Shown one piece after another: positions 1-7,390 of a DNA stretch of 64,000 nucleotides. Under the pieces are notes generated by a model, which saw only the letters and a list, made by a program, of their open reading frames with translations, was not told where the DNA came from and made no database searches. The DNA lies in contig NZ_JAGENB010000008.1 of assembly GCF_019991125.1 (NCBI RefSeq), positions 104,567-168,566 on the forward strand. Direction: 5' to 3'. The DNA is from Phyllobacterium calauticae (GTDB lineage Bacteria > Pseudomonadota > Alphaproteobacteria > Rhizobiales > Rhizobiaceae). The translations under genes and the position numbers were made by a program. Each line of letters starts with the position of its first letter. Positions within the stretch are counted from its first letter, which is position 1.

Positions 1-205
1 ACCCGCCCCGGCAACCGGTTTCGCTCAATGCGGCATCATTGAACGCTCCCTCTCCGGCCGCACAGGTTTTCTTCCCTGCGAGGCCGAAGCGCCGGTCCTT
101 TCCCGACTTTCGAAAGTTTCCGGAAGCATTCCCGCCGGAAAGGACAGGGATGAGAATAATGCGGGTTGGGAGAACGTGGATAAGTTTCATCCAAATCACG
201 CTTTA

Positions 206-361
206 CCCCCCTCTGGGCTGCCGCCCATCTCCCCCACAAGGGGGGAGATCAGCTGTCAGGATTGTTTCAGCCAATCTTCAACATTGAGAATAGCGCGAAA
301 ACGTTCATGCCAATGTGATCTCCCCCCTTGTGGGGGAGATGTCCGGCAGGACAGAGGGGGG
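206..361. repeat. Long inverted repeat of the rhizobial CCCCCTCTG...GGGGGAGAT type
   Basis: Two arms of about 45 bases (206-250 and 317-361) are near-perfect reverse complements of each other. Both carry the core ATCTCCCCCACAAGGGGGGA and are separated by about 66 bases. This sequence class is a common intergenic palindromic repeat in Rhizobiales genomes. It fills most of the non-coding stretch 1-407 after fliQ. I see no convincing gene in 1-407; short open frames there lack start signals and protein-like composition. If transcribed from the fliQ side it would fold into a very stable hairpin and could stop or protect the operon transcript. Confidence 0.75.
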
Positions 362-407
362 TGAAAATACCTATGCCTCTTGCGTCACCACACCACGCAC
401 CAAAGGC

Positions 408-674
408 TCAAAAGCCCTTTTCGATCCGCGAATAGGTGAGCAGGGTCAGCGTGTTGATCTGCGAGCCGACGAAGGGGGCGGTCAGCGCAAGCACAGCGAG
501 AATGACGATGATCTTCGGCACGAAGGTCAGCGTGACTTCCTGGATTTGGGTCAGGGCCTGAAACAGGGCAATGATGACGCCCGCCAGCATGGCGGCGCCG
601 ACGGCCGGGCCGGCGGCGACAATCACCGTCCAGATCGCCTGGTTGACGATGTCGAGCGCATCGGCCTCATTCAT
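408..674 (-). CDS. fliQ: Flagellar export apparatus protein FliQ
   Basis: Small inner-membrane component of the flagellar type III export gate, which works with FliP, FliR, FlhA and FlhB to pass rod, hook and filament subunits through the membrane. The 88-residue length is exactly the family norm. Two hydrophobic helices are visible, around residues 15-38 and 54-73, joined by a short polar loop with the Gln-Ile-Gln-Glu stretch typical of FliQ. The start lies 16 bases after the flgD stop, so it is the last visible gene of the flgE-flgK-flgL-flaF-flbT-flgD-fliQ operon. In related rhizobia flhA and fliR usually follow fliQ; here a palindromic repeat follows instead, and those genes are not seen within the 407 bases left. 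Confidence 0.93.
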   Translation of the reverse strand: MNEADALDIVNQAIWTVIVAAGPAVGAAMLAGVIIALFQALTQIQEVTLTFVPKIIVILAVLALTAPFVGSQINTLTLLTYSRIEKGF

Positions 675-690
675 GGTCGGCGGCGGGCTG

Positions 691-1089
691 TCAACTGACG
701 ACGATGCCGGCGGTGATCGGCAGTGTGGCCCCGCCCTTGAGCGTGGCGATCATGCCGTCGCTGTAGATCTTGACCGATTCCACCACGCCGGTGACCTTGC
801 CGTCGGCGCTGGTGACGGTCTTGCCGATAATGCCATCCGCCTGGGAAAGCGAGGCGCTGGCAAGAATCTGGTCGAGTTTCTTGTTCATCAGCGTCGCCTG
901 CTCGACATTGGAGAACTGGGCGAGCTGCGCAACGTATTGCGTGCCGTCCATCGGCTGCGTCGGGTCCTGGTTCTTCATCTGCGCGACGAGCAGCTTCAGG
1001 AAGGACTGATAGTCGACGCTCGGTCCGCCGGTCTTGGACGTATCCGGAGTGGTGCCGGTCGACGATCCTACGGAAGATGTGGTGGTCAT
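691..1089 (-). CDS. flgD: Flagellar hook capping/assembly protein FlgD (short form)
   Basis: Scaffold that caps the growing hook and lets FlgE subunits polymerise. The conserved N-terminal signature is present around residues 27-65, including the stretch FLKLLVAQMKNQDPTQPMD and a later QFSNVEQ. At 132 residues it is much shorter than enterobacterial FlgD (about 230); the C-terminal tudor/fibronectin-like part is reduced to a small beta-rich tail. Short FlgD proteins are usual in rhizobia, so this is not a truncation artefact. The start overlaps the flbT stop by four bases, which suggests translational coupling. Confidence 0.93.
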   Translation of the reverse strand: MTTTSSVGSSTGTTPDTSKTGGPSVDYQSFLKLLVAQMKNQDPTQPMDGTQYVAQLAQFSNVEQATLMNKKLDQILASASLSQADGIIGKTVTSADGKVTGVVESVKIYSDGMIATLKGGATLPITAGIVVS

Positions 1090-1526
1090 GCGATTGCCTC
1101 CGGCCGGTTTGGTTGATCCGAATGGGTGGGATGAATGGTTTCAAGCTCGCCGGAGAGGATTTGCGCCTCCAGCGGATAGAGCAGCCGTATGGCCTTGAGC
1201 GCCTCGAACACCCGATCGTTGCAGACGATCTCGTCGATCAGCTTCAGCTCCTTGAGCATCAGCGGATTTTCGAAGGTGGCCAGCAGGTTTGCCAGCATGC
1301 GCTTGAAGGTGACGCTGGCTTCATGCCTGATCAGCGGATTGATCAGCATGATCTGTGCGGCGTAATAGAGCTGGCGCAGCGGTGTCGTCGTCTCGTCCGC
1401 CTGCAGGACGTGGCTCTCGAGCAGGAACGTCACATCGTTGAGAAACTCGAGGGAAACCTTGCGGTCTGCGCAAAGGATAGCACCGTTGATATAGACTTTC
1501 TCGCCGGCGCGCAGGGTGATTTTCAT
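1086..1526 (-). CDS. flbT: Flagellin synthesis regulator FlbT
   Basis: FlbT is an alphaproteobacterial post-transcriptional regulator which, in Caulobacter, acts on the 5' leader of flagellin mRNA; in some rhizobia it acts positively. The 146-residue length and the N-terminal pattern (MKITLRAGEKVYINGAILC, then a FLNDVTFLLESHVL stretch) match the family. It sits between flaF (5-base gap) and flgD (4-base overlap), the standard alphaproteobacterial order. Its likely target in this window is the flagellin gene at 13451-14401, whose leader holds a small hairpin at 14441-14457. No enzymatic motif is expected. Confidence 0.92.
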   Translation of the reverse strand: MKITLRAGEKVYINGAILCADRKVSLEFLNDVTFLLESHVLQADETTTPLRQLYYAAQIMLINPLIRHEASVTFKRMLANLLATFENPLMLKELKLIDEIVCNDRVFEALKAIRLLYPLEAQILSGELETIHPTHSDQPNRPEAIA

Positions 1527-1531
1527 GGTGT

Positions 1532-1876
1532 TCAGATCCCGTCCCGAATGGTTCTGGTGATCTCGATAATGCCGTCATAGTCGGTCGACCGGCCCTGGCG
1601 GATCTCTTCAAGCTCCTTGAGGATATAGATGCCGATCGAGATCAGCGATGCCCGCAATTGCGGCGGCAGGCCGTTTTCCGGGCTGCCGAGATCTTCGATC
1701 ACGATCACCCACAGGCGCGAGGTGAAATGCACGGCTTCGATGCCCTTGAAGGAATAGGCGCCCTCGTCGCGCGCTTCCTCCAGCATCATGATCGACTGGT
1801 CGAACAGCGAGCGTTCGCGCTCCTTGGCGCTGGCAGCGCCGTCATCCATGATGTCGTTGTATCGGGCCTGGTACAT
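1532..1876 (-). CDS. flaF: Flagellin biosynthesis protein FlaF
   Basis: Small alphaproteobacterial protein needed for flagellin production or secretion, thought to work as a flagellin-specific partner alongside FlbT. The chosen start (MYQARYNDI..., 114 residues) is preceded by GGAAAGAC and fits the family length; an upstream in-frame start 12 codons earlier lacks similarity. The sequence is soluble and helical, with the conserved order of an N-terminal LFDQSIMMLEEA region, a central Trp-containing helix (SRLWVIVIEDL) and a C-terminal GIYILKELEEI helix. It lies 51 bases downstream of flgL and just upstream of flbT. Confidence 0.9.
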   Translation of the reverse strand: MYQARYNDIMDDGAASAKERERSLFDQSIMMLEEARDEGAYSFKGIEAVHFTSRLWVIVIEDLGSPENGLPPQLRASLISIGIYILKELEEIRQGRSTDYDGIIEITRTIRDGI

Positions 1877-1927
1877 ATGTCTTTCCGGTATCGGCGCAGA
1901 CGGGCACGGCAACCGCGCCCGCTACAG

Positions 1928-2977
1928 CTATTTCAGGTAGTTGAGCAGGCTCAGGCTCTGCAGCTTGACGGTCAGGGCGTAGGAAGCCTCGATCTGCGTG
2001 GAGAGTGCATGCACGCGGTTCGCCGCCTCATAGGGATCGACGGCCTCCAGATCGAGAACGGAGCTGTTGAGCACCTTGATCTGCACGGTCAGGCGATCCG
2101 TCGCATCCTTGGTCCGCGCCTGGGCATCACCCAGAAACGCCTGTGCGCCGGTCAGCGAGGTGACGGCCTGGGTTGTCGTGGAGATCGCCTTGTCCATGAC
2201 CGCATCGAAAGCGCCCTGGTTCAAGCCGATATTGCTCAGTTCGGCAACCATGGTGTAGCTCAACGCCATCTGCCGGAACCCGGCATTGTTGGCACTGACC
2301 GAAGTCTCGGCCAGCTCCGTCGGCGCGATCCGGCTTTTGACGACGGTGTCTGACGCGGACGACCAGTTGCTGGACCACGAGCCGGCGCTGAACTGGGCGG
2401 TCATCGTGGTGTCGAGGAAGGTCTTCATCTGATCGGCGGTGATGTTCTTCACCTGCGGATCGGTCATGGGAAAGCCGAACTGCGTCTGGAAAGCTGTCTG
2501 GATGGCTGCGCGCGCCGGACTGCCGGCGGCGTAGTAGTCGTCCATCGGCTGCACGTCCGTGTTCACGCCGGCAAAGACATACTCGCCATTGTAGTTGGTG
2601 TTGGCGAGGCCGGTCATGGTCTGCAGACCGCTTTTCGCCTTGTCCAGGGCAACCGAATGACCGTCGGACGAACCGCGCAGCGCCGTCACGGTGCCGAGAA
2701 AATCCGTCGCGCCCTTGACCATATTGCCAAGCGCATTCTGCGATGTCGTCATGCGCTGGCCGATCAGGTTGTTGGTTTCGGTCAGAACCGTCAACCGGTC
2801 GAACTCCTTGCGCAGGGAGATGGACTGGCCCGTCCGGCTGCCGAGTGCGAGACCGGTGTCGGACACGAATCCGGTGGTCGACTCTTCCTTTGCCTTGATC
2901 AGGTCGGCCTGCGCCTTGGCCAGGATATTCCGGGTGGAATTGGCCAGCATGTAAGATGAAATCGATTGGGTTTTCAT
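1928..2977 (-). CDS. flgL: Flagellar hook-filament junction protein FlgL (HAP3)
   Basis: Structural adaptor between hook and filament, exported through the flagellar secretion system. At 349 residues it has flagellin-like N- and C-terminal helical regions: the N-terminus reads MKTQSISSYMLANSTRNIL and the C-terminus ends in a long amphipathic helix (about residues 300-349) with an ASYALTVKLQSLSLLNYL tail. The middle is variable. It starts two bases after the flgK stop, the usual flgK-flgL coupling. The N-terminal pattern and its position, rather than strong overall conservation, separate it from flagellin. Confidence 0.9.
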   Translation of the reverse strand: MKTQSISSYMLANSTRNILAKAQADLIKAKEESTTGFVSDTGLALGSRTGQSISLRKEFDRLTVLTETNNLIGQRMTTSQNALGNMVKGATDFLGTVTALRGSSDGHSVALDKAKSGLQTMTGLANTNYNGEYVFAGVNTDVQPMDDYYAAGSPARAAIQTAFQTQFGFPMTDPQVKNITADQMKTFLDTTMTAQFSAGSWSSNWSSASDTVVKSRIAPTELAETSVSANNAGFRQMALSYTMVAELSNIGLNQGAFDAVMDKAISTTTQAVTSLTGAQAFLGDAQARTKDATDRLTVQIKVLNSSVLDLEAVDPYEAANRVHALSTQIEASYALTVKLQSLSLLNYLK

Positions 2978-2979
2978 CG

Positions 2980-4452
2980 CTATTTCACCGCGTTCAGGAG
3001 TTCGTTCAACATGGCATCCACGGCGGAGAGAATCCGGGCCGACGCCTGATAGGAGTGTTCAAGCTGCAGCATCGACTGCATCTCGACATCGATGTTCACA
3101 CCCGACGCATTGGAGATCGCGTCTTCGGCCCGCGATGCCAGTACGCCGTTGTAGGTATTGGTCTCCGTGGCAGCCTTGCGCTTGGTTTCAAGCGAACTGA
3201 TCGAGGCGGCGGAATAGTCCAGGAGGTTCTTCTGGCCGGTGATGCCGGCATTCGCATCGTAGCTGCGCGGCGCATTGATGGCGCCGATCAGCCCCTGCAG
3301 GCGGGATGAAAAGCCAGCCGATCCCGAAGTGTTCTGCACATAGTCCGGATTGGCCGGATTGGTGCCGCCGTCACGCAGGAGCGTCGGGCTGCCGCCTTGC
3401 GACTGGATATAGGCCGAGGAGACCTTGATGGTCCCGGCGAGGCCGGGCGATATCGTTCCGTCCGCAGGCATGGCCGGCGCGCCGGAATAGGTGAAAAGTC
3501 CCGGAACGTCCGGCAGGGTCGGCGGTGTCTTCTGGTCTTTTTCGGCAAACATGCTGACAAGACTGCGCGCGATCTCGTCGAGCTGGTTCTGGTAGGCAGG
3601 CGCGGTCTGGTCGCGCAGCTGCAGCAGGCCGCTCAGCCGTCCCGTCCCGTAGGGCTGCTGGAACGTATCGTGCGACAGCGGCACGCCGTCCACATAGACT
3701 TGGTTGCCGGTGGTTCCCGCCGCAAATGCAGCGGTCGGCGTGAAGCTGACCTTGCGGGGCGAGCCTTCGAACAGGGTGACCCCGGACTCTGCGAAAATCA
3801 CGACATCATTGTCGCCGCGCACCATCGTCGTGATGCCGATCTCACCGGAAATTTCCTTGAGCAGGCCATCGCGCTGATCGAGGAAATCCGACACATCGGC
3901 GCCCGAGCGGGTTCCGTTGACCACCCGGTTGTTGATTGTTTCGAACTTTGCCAGCAGCGCGTTCAGATTGCTGACGGAATCCTTGATGTCGTTGTCGGCA
4001 TCCTGGCGCAGCGTCTGGATGTCGCTTGTTCCCTTGTTCAGGGCATTGGCCAAGTTGACGGCCTTGGACACCGCCGCTTCACCGACGGAGTTGTTGCCCG
4101 GCTGCGATGCATAAAGCTGCAGGGAATCGCGCAGGTCGCCCAGAAGAGCGCTCGGCGAACCGGATGCGTTGTTGGCGGAGTAAATGCCGGAAAGCCTGTC
4201 AAGGCCGCTCTTCAGCGTCGAGGACGAGCCGTACTGGCTGTTCGTCTCGATATATTTGGACAGGAGCGCATCGTCGGCCGAGCGGCTGACCGACAGATAG
4301 GTCGATCCGTTGGGGCCGCTGACGACGGAGCCGATGCGGCGCGTAAAATTGGGATCGTTGGCACCCGCAAGATTGCGGGATACCAACGCTGTCTGTTTCG
4401 ACGTCGTCGTCAGAGCACTCTGAGCGGTAAGGAGCGCCGAGCTTAGTGACAT
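2980..4452 (-). CDS. flgK: Flagellar hook-associated protein FlgK (HAP1)
   Basis: First junction protein laid on the distal end of the hook. It is 490 residues long. The N-terminal region (residues 1-60) carries the rod/hook-family pattern with a TSKQTALVSRNLAGANDPNF stretch, a variant of the usual N-ANA-TPGY motif. The C-terminal 40 residues (GVNIDVEMQSMLQLEHSYQA and following) are the canonical HAP1 C-terminus, forming the coiled core with the N-terminus. It starts 28 bases after the flgE stop, so it almost certainly shares the flgE promoter. Confidence 0.93.
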   Translation of the reverse strand: MSLSSALLTAQSALTTTSKQTALVSRNLAGANDPNFTRRIGSVVSGPNGSTYLSVSRSADDALLSKYIETNSQYGSSSTLKSGLDRLSGIYSANNASGSPSALLGDLRDSLQLYASQPGNNSVGEAAVSKAVNLANALNKGTSDIQTLRQDADNDIKDSVSNLNALLAKFETINNRVVNGTRSGADVSDFLDQRDGLLKEISGEIGITTMVRGDNDVVIFAESGVTLFEGSPRKVSFTPTAAFAAGTTGNQVYVDGVPLSHDTFQQPYGTGRLSGLLQLRDQTAPAYQNQLDEIARSLVSMFAEKDQKTPPTLPDVPGLFTYSGAPAMPADGTISPGLAGTIKVSSAYIQSQGGSPTLLRDGGTNPANPDYVQNTSGSAGFSSRLQGLIGAINAPRSYDANAGITGQKNLLDYSAASISSLETKRKAATETNTYNGVLASRAEDAISNASGVNIDVEMQSMLQLEHSYQASARILSAVDAMLNELLNAVK

Positions 4453-4480
4453 GCCTTAGGTCCAATCAACATTTGGGATG

Positions 4481-5767
4481 CTACCTCTTCAGATTGACCA
4501 GCACGTCCATCAAATCCGCACCGGTCTGGAAGACCTTGGAATTGGCCGTGTAGCTTCTCTGCGCCTCAATCATCTCAGTCAGTTCCTGCGCGATATCCGC
4601 GTTCGATTCTTCCAGCGCGCCGGATGTCAGCGTTCCGAAGCTGCCCTTGCCGGGCCGGCCGAACTGCACATCGCCGGAATTGGCGCTGGTCGCATACACA
4701 TTGCCGGACAGGACAAGCAGATTGTCAGGGCTGGGAACGTCAGCCAGCGCGATCTGGTAGATGGCGCGCTGCGCGCCGTTCTTGTAGCGGGCAACGACGG
4801 TGCCGTCTGCCGCGATATCGACGTTCTCGATCGGGCTCGGGGTGCTGCCGTCGATCTTCGCCTCGATCGGCGTATAATCGCCTGCCAGCTGCTTGGTGGC
4901 CGACATGTCGATCTCGAGCATCTGGCCGTTGGGAATCTGCACCGAAAGGGATTTGTCGGCCGACGTCATCTTGCCGGTTGCGCCATCGAAATTGAAGGTT
5001 TCGCTGGCCAGGGGCGCCTTTGAATAGGGGAAGCCGCCGCTGGCCGCCGCATCGGCCTTGTTGTAAACCGTGGCCTCCCACGTGGCGTTCTTGGTGACCG
5101 GATCTTCACCCGTCTTGGTGAAGTAAACATCGAGAACAACCAGATTGCCGAGATTGTCAAAACTCTGAAGCGATGTCTTGGCGGTGTATTTTGCCGTCCC
5201 GGCGGTATTGGCGGCCGCATTGGACGGAAGGTCGGCGGCAGCGACAACGGCGGAACCCGCCGGCAGGTTGGCCGTGAACGTACCCTTGCGGCTTGGATCG
5301 GCGACAAGATCGTTCTGCTTGACGTTGATCTTCTCGAGCCCCTGGTAGCCGTTGATGACCGAATTGGTCTGGCCGTTCACGATCGGATTGCCCATGAGAT
5401 AGTAGCCGGCCGCATTGACCAGATTGCCCTGCGCATCCGGCACGAACGAACCGGCGCGTGTCAGGTATGGCGTGCCGCTGCTGTCATTGACCACGAAGAA
5501 CCCGTTGCCCTTGAGCGCAAGGTCTGTCGACGAGGTGGTGAAGCGCAGCGAACCATCGTCGGAAATATGGTGACGCACAACCGTTTCGACGCCGCCGGAA
5601 TTGTAGGAGCCGCCCGAGCTTGGCAGAACCAGCGAGGCAAACTGGGTGCTGGCGCGCTTGTAACCGGTGGTGCTGGAATTGGCGATGTTGTCGGACACGG
5701 TCGACAGGCGATTTGCCTGGGCGTTCATGCCCGATACACCCGTCCGCATCATTCCATAGAGGCTCAT
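4481..5767 (-). CDS. flgE: Flagellar hook protein FlgE
   Basis: Building block of the hook. The start at 5767 gives MSLYGMMRTGVSGMNAQ, the canonical FlgE N-terminus, and is preceded by AAGGAGACGGAA, an excellent ribosome-binding site; a longer in-frame reading adds 42 unrelated residues. The protein is 428 residues. The N-terminal rod-type motif (SDNIANSSTTGYKR, about residues 26-39), the central D1/D2 region and the C-terminal EMIEAQRSYTANSKVFQT stretch are all intact. It is the first gene of a seven-gene operon running to fliQ. The 122-base gap to ftcR contains the shared flagellar box and two 20-base-spaced direct repeats. Confidence 0.96.
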   Translation of the reverse strand: MSLYGMMRTGVSGMNAQANRLSTVSDNIANSSTTGYKRASTQFASLVLPSSGGSYNSGGVETVVRHHISDDGSLRFTTSSTDLALKGNGFFVVNDSSGTPYLTRAGSFVPDAQGNLVNAAGYYLMGNPIVNGQTNSVINGYQGLEKINVKQNDLVADPSRKGTFTANLPAGSAVVAAADLPSNAAANTAGTAKYTAKTSLQSFDNLGNLVVLDVYFTKTGEDPVTKNATWEATVYNKADAAASGGFPYSKAPLASETFNFDGATGKMTSADKSLSVQIPNGQMLEIDMSATKQLAGDYTPIEAKIDGSTPSPIENVDIAADGTVVARYKNGAQRAIYQIALADVPSPDNLLVLSGNVYATSANSGDVQFGRPGKGSFGTLTSGALEESNADIAQELTEMIEAQRSYTANSKVFQTGADLMDVLVNLKR

Positions 5768-5804
5768 TTCCGTCTCCTTGCGCGATGATTCCGTTGCGAA
5801 TCGT

Positions 5805-5833
5805 AACCTGACGATGCTTGCGTGAACCTGACG
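5805..5833 (-). promoter_or_regulatory. Direct repeats AACCTGACG spaced 20 bases upstream of flgE
   Basis: The nine-base word AACCTGACG (plus-strand orientation) occurs at 5805-5813 and again at 5825-5833, exactly 20 bases apart, about two helical turns. Both copies are preceded by CGT. OmpR-family regulators usually bind direct half-sites on one DNA face, and ftcR, an OmpR-type gene, is the adjacent gene. This arrangement is seen directly; binding by FtcR is inference. The pair brackets the shared flagellar box at 5816-5826. Confidence 0.45.
5816..5826 (-). promoter_or_regulatory. Shared flagellar operon box upstream of flgE
   Basis: On the minus strand this reads TTCACGCAAGC and ends 48 bases before the flgE start codon. 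The same 11-mer is found before motA, and close variants occur before flgB, fliF and the DUF1217/flgF operon at similar distance (42-52 bases). The 14-mer AGGTTCACGCAAGC is identical between flgE and motA. About 9-10 bases further toward the gene lies TACGAT, which could serve as a -10 element. The best reading is an activator site or promoter core element for the second tier of flagellar genes. Confidence 0.6.
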
Positions 5834-5889
5834 CCTTGAATGTTTCGAGAACTTGCTGAACGCCCCGCCGGCGGCGGAGCGGTGGAGGC

Positions 5890-6561
5890 TCAATCGAGAT
5901 TGATGCAGTAACCGAGGAACCGCTTGGAATCGATCGGATCGTGGCCCAGCTGCTCGCGCAGTTTCTTGCGCAGCTTGCTGATGTGGCTCTCGACCACGCT
6001 TTCCTCGACCTCACTGTCGAAAATGCCGTAGATCGCGCTGAATATCTGCGCCTTGTTCAGGCGCCGCCCGCGGTTGGCGATCAGATATTCCAGGATACGG
6101 CGTTCGCGCCGCGGCAGCGAAAACTCGACCCCGTTGACCTGCGGATCACGGCCGTCGGAAAAGACGCGGATCGGACCGACCTGCGTGCCCGTATCGCCGT
6201 TGCCGTAGCGCCGGCGGATCGCGTTGATGCGGGCGAGAATTTCCCGCACATGCATTGGCTTGCGGACCACATCGTCAACACCGGCCTGGAAGAGTTCAAG
6301 CGTGTGTTCGAGCGACTGCGTTTCGTTGACCGCAATGACCGGCGCCGAGCAGCGCTCACGAATCTTGTGGGGAAACTGGCTGCGGTTCGCACATTCCCCT
6401 ATCAGAAACGCTTCAACCGCCATAATGTCGCTCTGCTGGACGGTCGAAACCCAGTCACCGAAATCATCGGGAGCGAACCCTGTTGTTGTAATGCCCTCGC
6501 GGGCAAACCACGCCGAATACCCACTCGTCACCAGACTTCGTTCGTCGACGACTACAATCAC
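5890..6561 (-). CDS. ftcR: Flagellar master transcriptional regulator FtcR (Rem-type, OmpR family)
   Basis: OmpR-like activator of flagellar genes, the counterpart of Brucella FtcR and Sinorhizobium Rem. The GTG start at 6561 follows GGAAGG at good spacing and gives [19 protein letters not shown] (223 residues); the longer reading from 6600 adds 13 poorly coding residues. The N-terminal half resembles a receiver domain, but the usual phospho-acceptor Asp seems absent (the strand reads [10 protein letters not shown]), so activity is probably not phosphorylation-driven. The C-terminal winged helix (about 120-223) contains [18 protein letters not shown] and [13 protein letters not shown]. It is transcribed alone, 122 bases upstream of flgE and in the same direction. 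From memory the sequence is very close to Brucella FtcR. Confidence 0.92.
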   Translation of the reverse strand: MIVVVDERSLVTSGYSAWFAREGITTTGFAPDDFGDWVSTVQQSDIMAVEAFLIGECANRSQFPHKIRERCSAPVIAVNETQSLEHTLELFQAGVDDVVRKPMHVREILARINAIRRRYGNGDTGTQVGPIRVFSDGRDPQVNGVEFSLPRRERRILEYLIANRGRRLNKAQIFSAIYGIFDSEVEESVVESHISKLRKKLREQLGHDPIDSKRFLGYCINLD

Positions 6562-6633
6562 GGCCCCACCTTCCGAATCAGTAAAAACCCCACACAACAC
6601 ACACCTAGCGGGGTCGATGACTCGCCGACAATC

Positions 6634-6683
6634 CCCAACTAATTGACCGCAATTAATTGGGAGTCTGAAATGGGGAGTCCGAA
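6634..6683. promoter_or_regulatory. Palindrome and tandem repeats upstream of ftcR
   Basis: An 11-base inverted repeat (CCCAACTAATT at 6634-6644, AATTAATTGGG at 6651-6661, one mismatch, 6-base spacer) lies 73 bases upstream of the ftcR GTG. It is followed at once by two direct copies of GGGAGTCYGAA at 6659-6669 and 6673-6683. The 238-base gap between ftcR and the transglycosylase gene holds no other clear feature. Such a dyad is a plausible operator for a dimeric regulator, for example the VjbR-type protein also encoded in this window, but no binding evidence exists here. Confidence 0.4.
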
Positions 6684-6799
6684 GGGGAAACGGGAGGGAA
6701 ACGCGATGCGACTCGCATGGCTGAATGTCTACCGGTCATACCTTAACGAAAGATGACCGCGTCAACAAATTCACGTTTTATTACCGATCATTAACGCCC

Positions 6800-7390
6800 T
6801 CACTTATCGCAGAACATTCGCGCCTTTTGCGTCCAGTTTCCGAAGCCCGAAGCCACCATGTTTTCCATGACCCGGCACACATACTGCTTCTGTGCCGGAT
6901 TGTTGTTGGGACCCGCATGGTAGCGTGCCACCGCCATGGTCCAGTTGCCTTCGCGTGCCCGGAGCTGTTTGAGAAAGCGCGCGGCGTAATCGACGTTGGT
7001 TGCCGGGTCCAGCATTGCCCCCACGGAGGGAAAGGCGCTGGCATGGAAATAGTGATTGATCTGCATGCATCCGAGGTCGATGAGCTTGGCACCCTGGCCA
7101 TGCGCTTCGTTGAACTTCATCACGGCGGCCGCGGCTGACGGCATGAAAACCGCTTTGCCTTCGATGTTCATGGCGTAGGGCTGCAGCGAGTCCTTGCGCC
7201 CGGTTTCGGTCAATCCAACGGCATAGAGAATGCCGATCGGGATGTCGTATTTGCTCGACGCCCGGTGCATTTCGCGCTCGCAGAGATCGTCGGCATGCGC
7301 AGCGTGCGCGGTCAGCAGACTGCTACACGACCAGACCGCGAGACACAGTGCGATCAGCCATGGTTTTGGCAGTCTTGTCATCGCTTTCAT
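6800..7390 (-). CDS. Secreted lytic transglycosylase (SLT-like), flagellar operon
   Basis: Predicted periplasmic murein-cleaving enzyme, probably opening the peptidoglycan for flagellar assembly. The start at 7390 (MKAMTRLPKPW...) gives a 196-residue precursor with a signal peptide ending near residue 34 (AHAAHA), preceded by GGAGACAG. The catalytic Glu is likely in GLTETGRK, followed by the SLT pattern LGCMQINHYFH and later AVARYHAGPNN, the usual three SLT motifs. It overlaps the 3' end of fliK by about 70 bases in another frame and closes the fliF-to-fliK operon. Rhizobia carry a comparable gene (orf38-type) after motD/fliK. Assignment as a transglycosylase is firm; the flagellar role is inferred from position. 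Confidence 0.82.
   Translation of the reverse strand: MKAMTRLPKPWLIALCLAVWSCSSLLTAHAAHADDLCEREMHRASSKYDIPIGILYAVGLTETGRKDSLQPYAMNIEGKAVFMPSAAAAVMKFNEAHGQGAKLIDLGCMQINHYFHASAFPSVGAMLDPATNVDYAARFLKQLRAREGNWTMAVARYHAGPNNNPAQKQYVCRVMENMVASGFGNWTQKARMFCDK

Noticed and set aside
36..364. Short open frames before fliQ end
   Set aside because: They cover the palindromic repeat, have no ribosome-binding site and no protein-like pattern.
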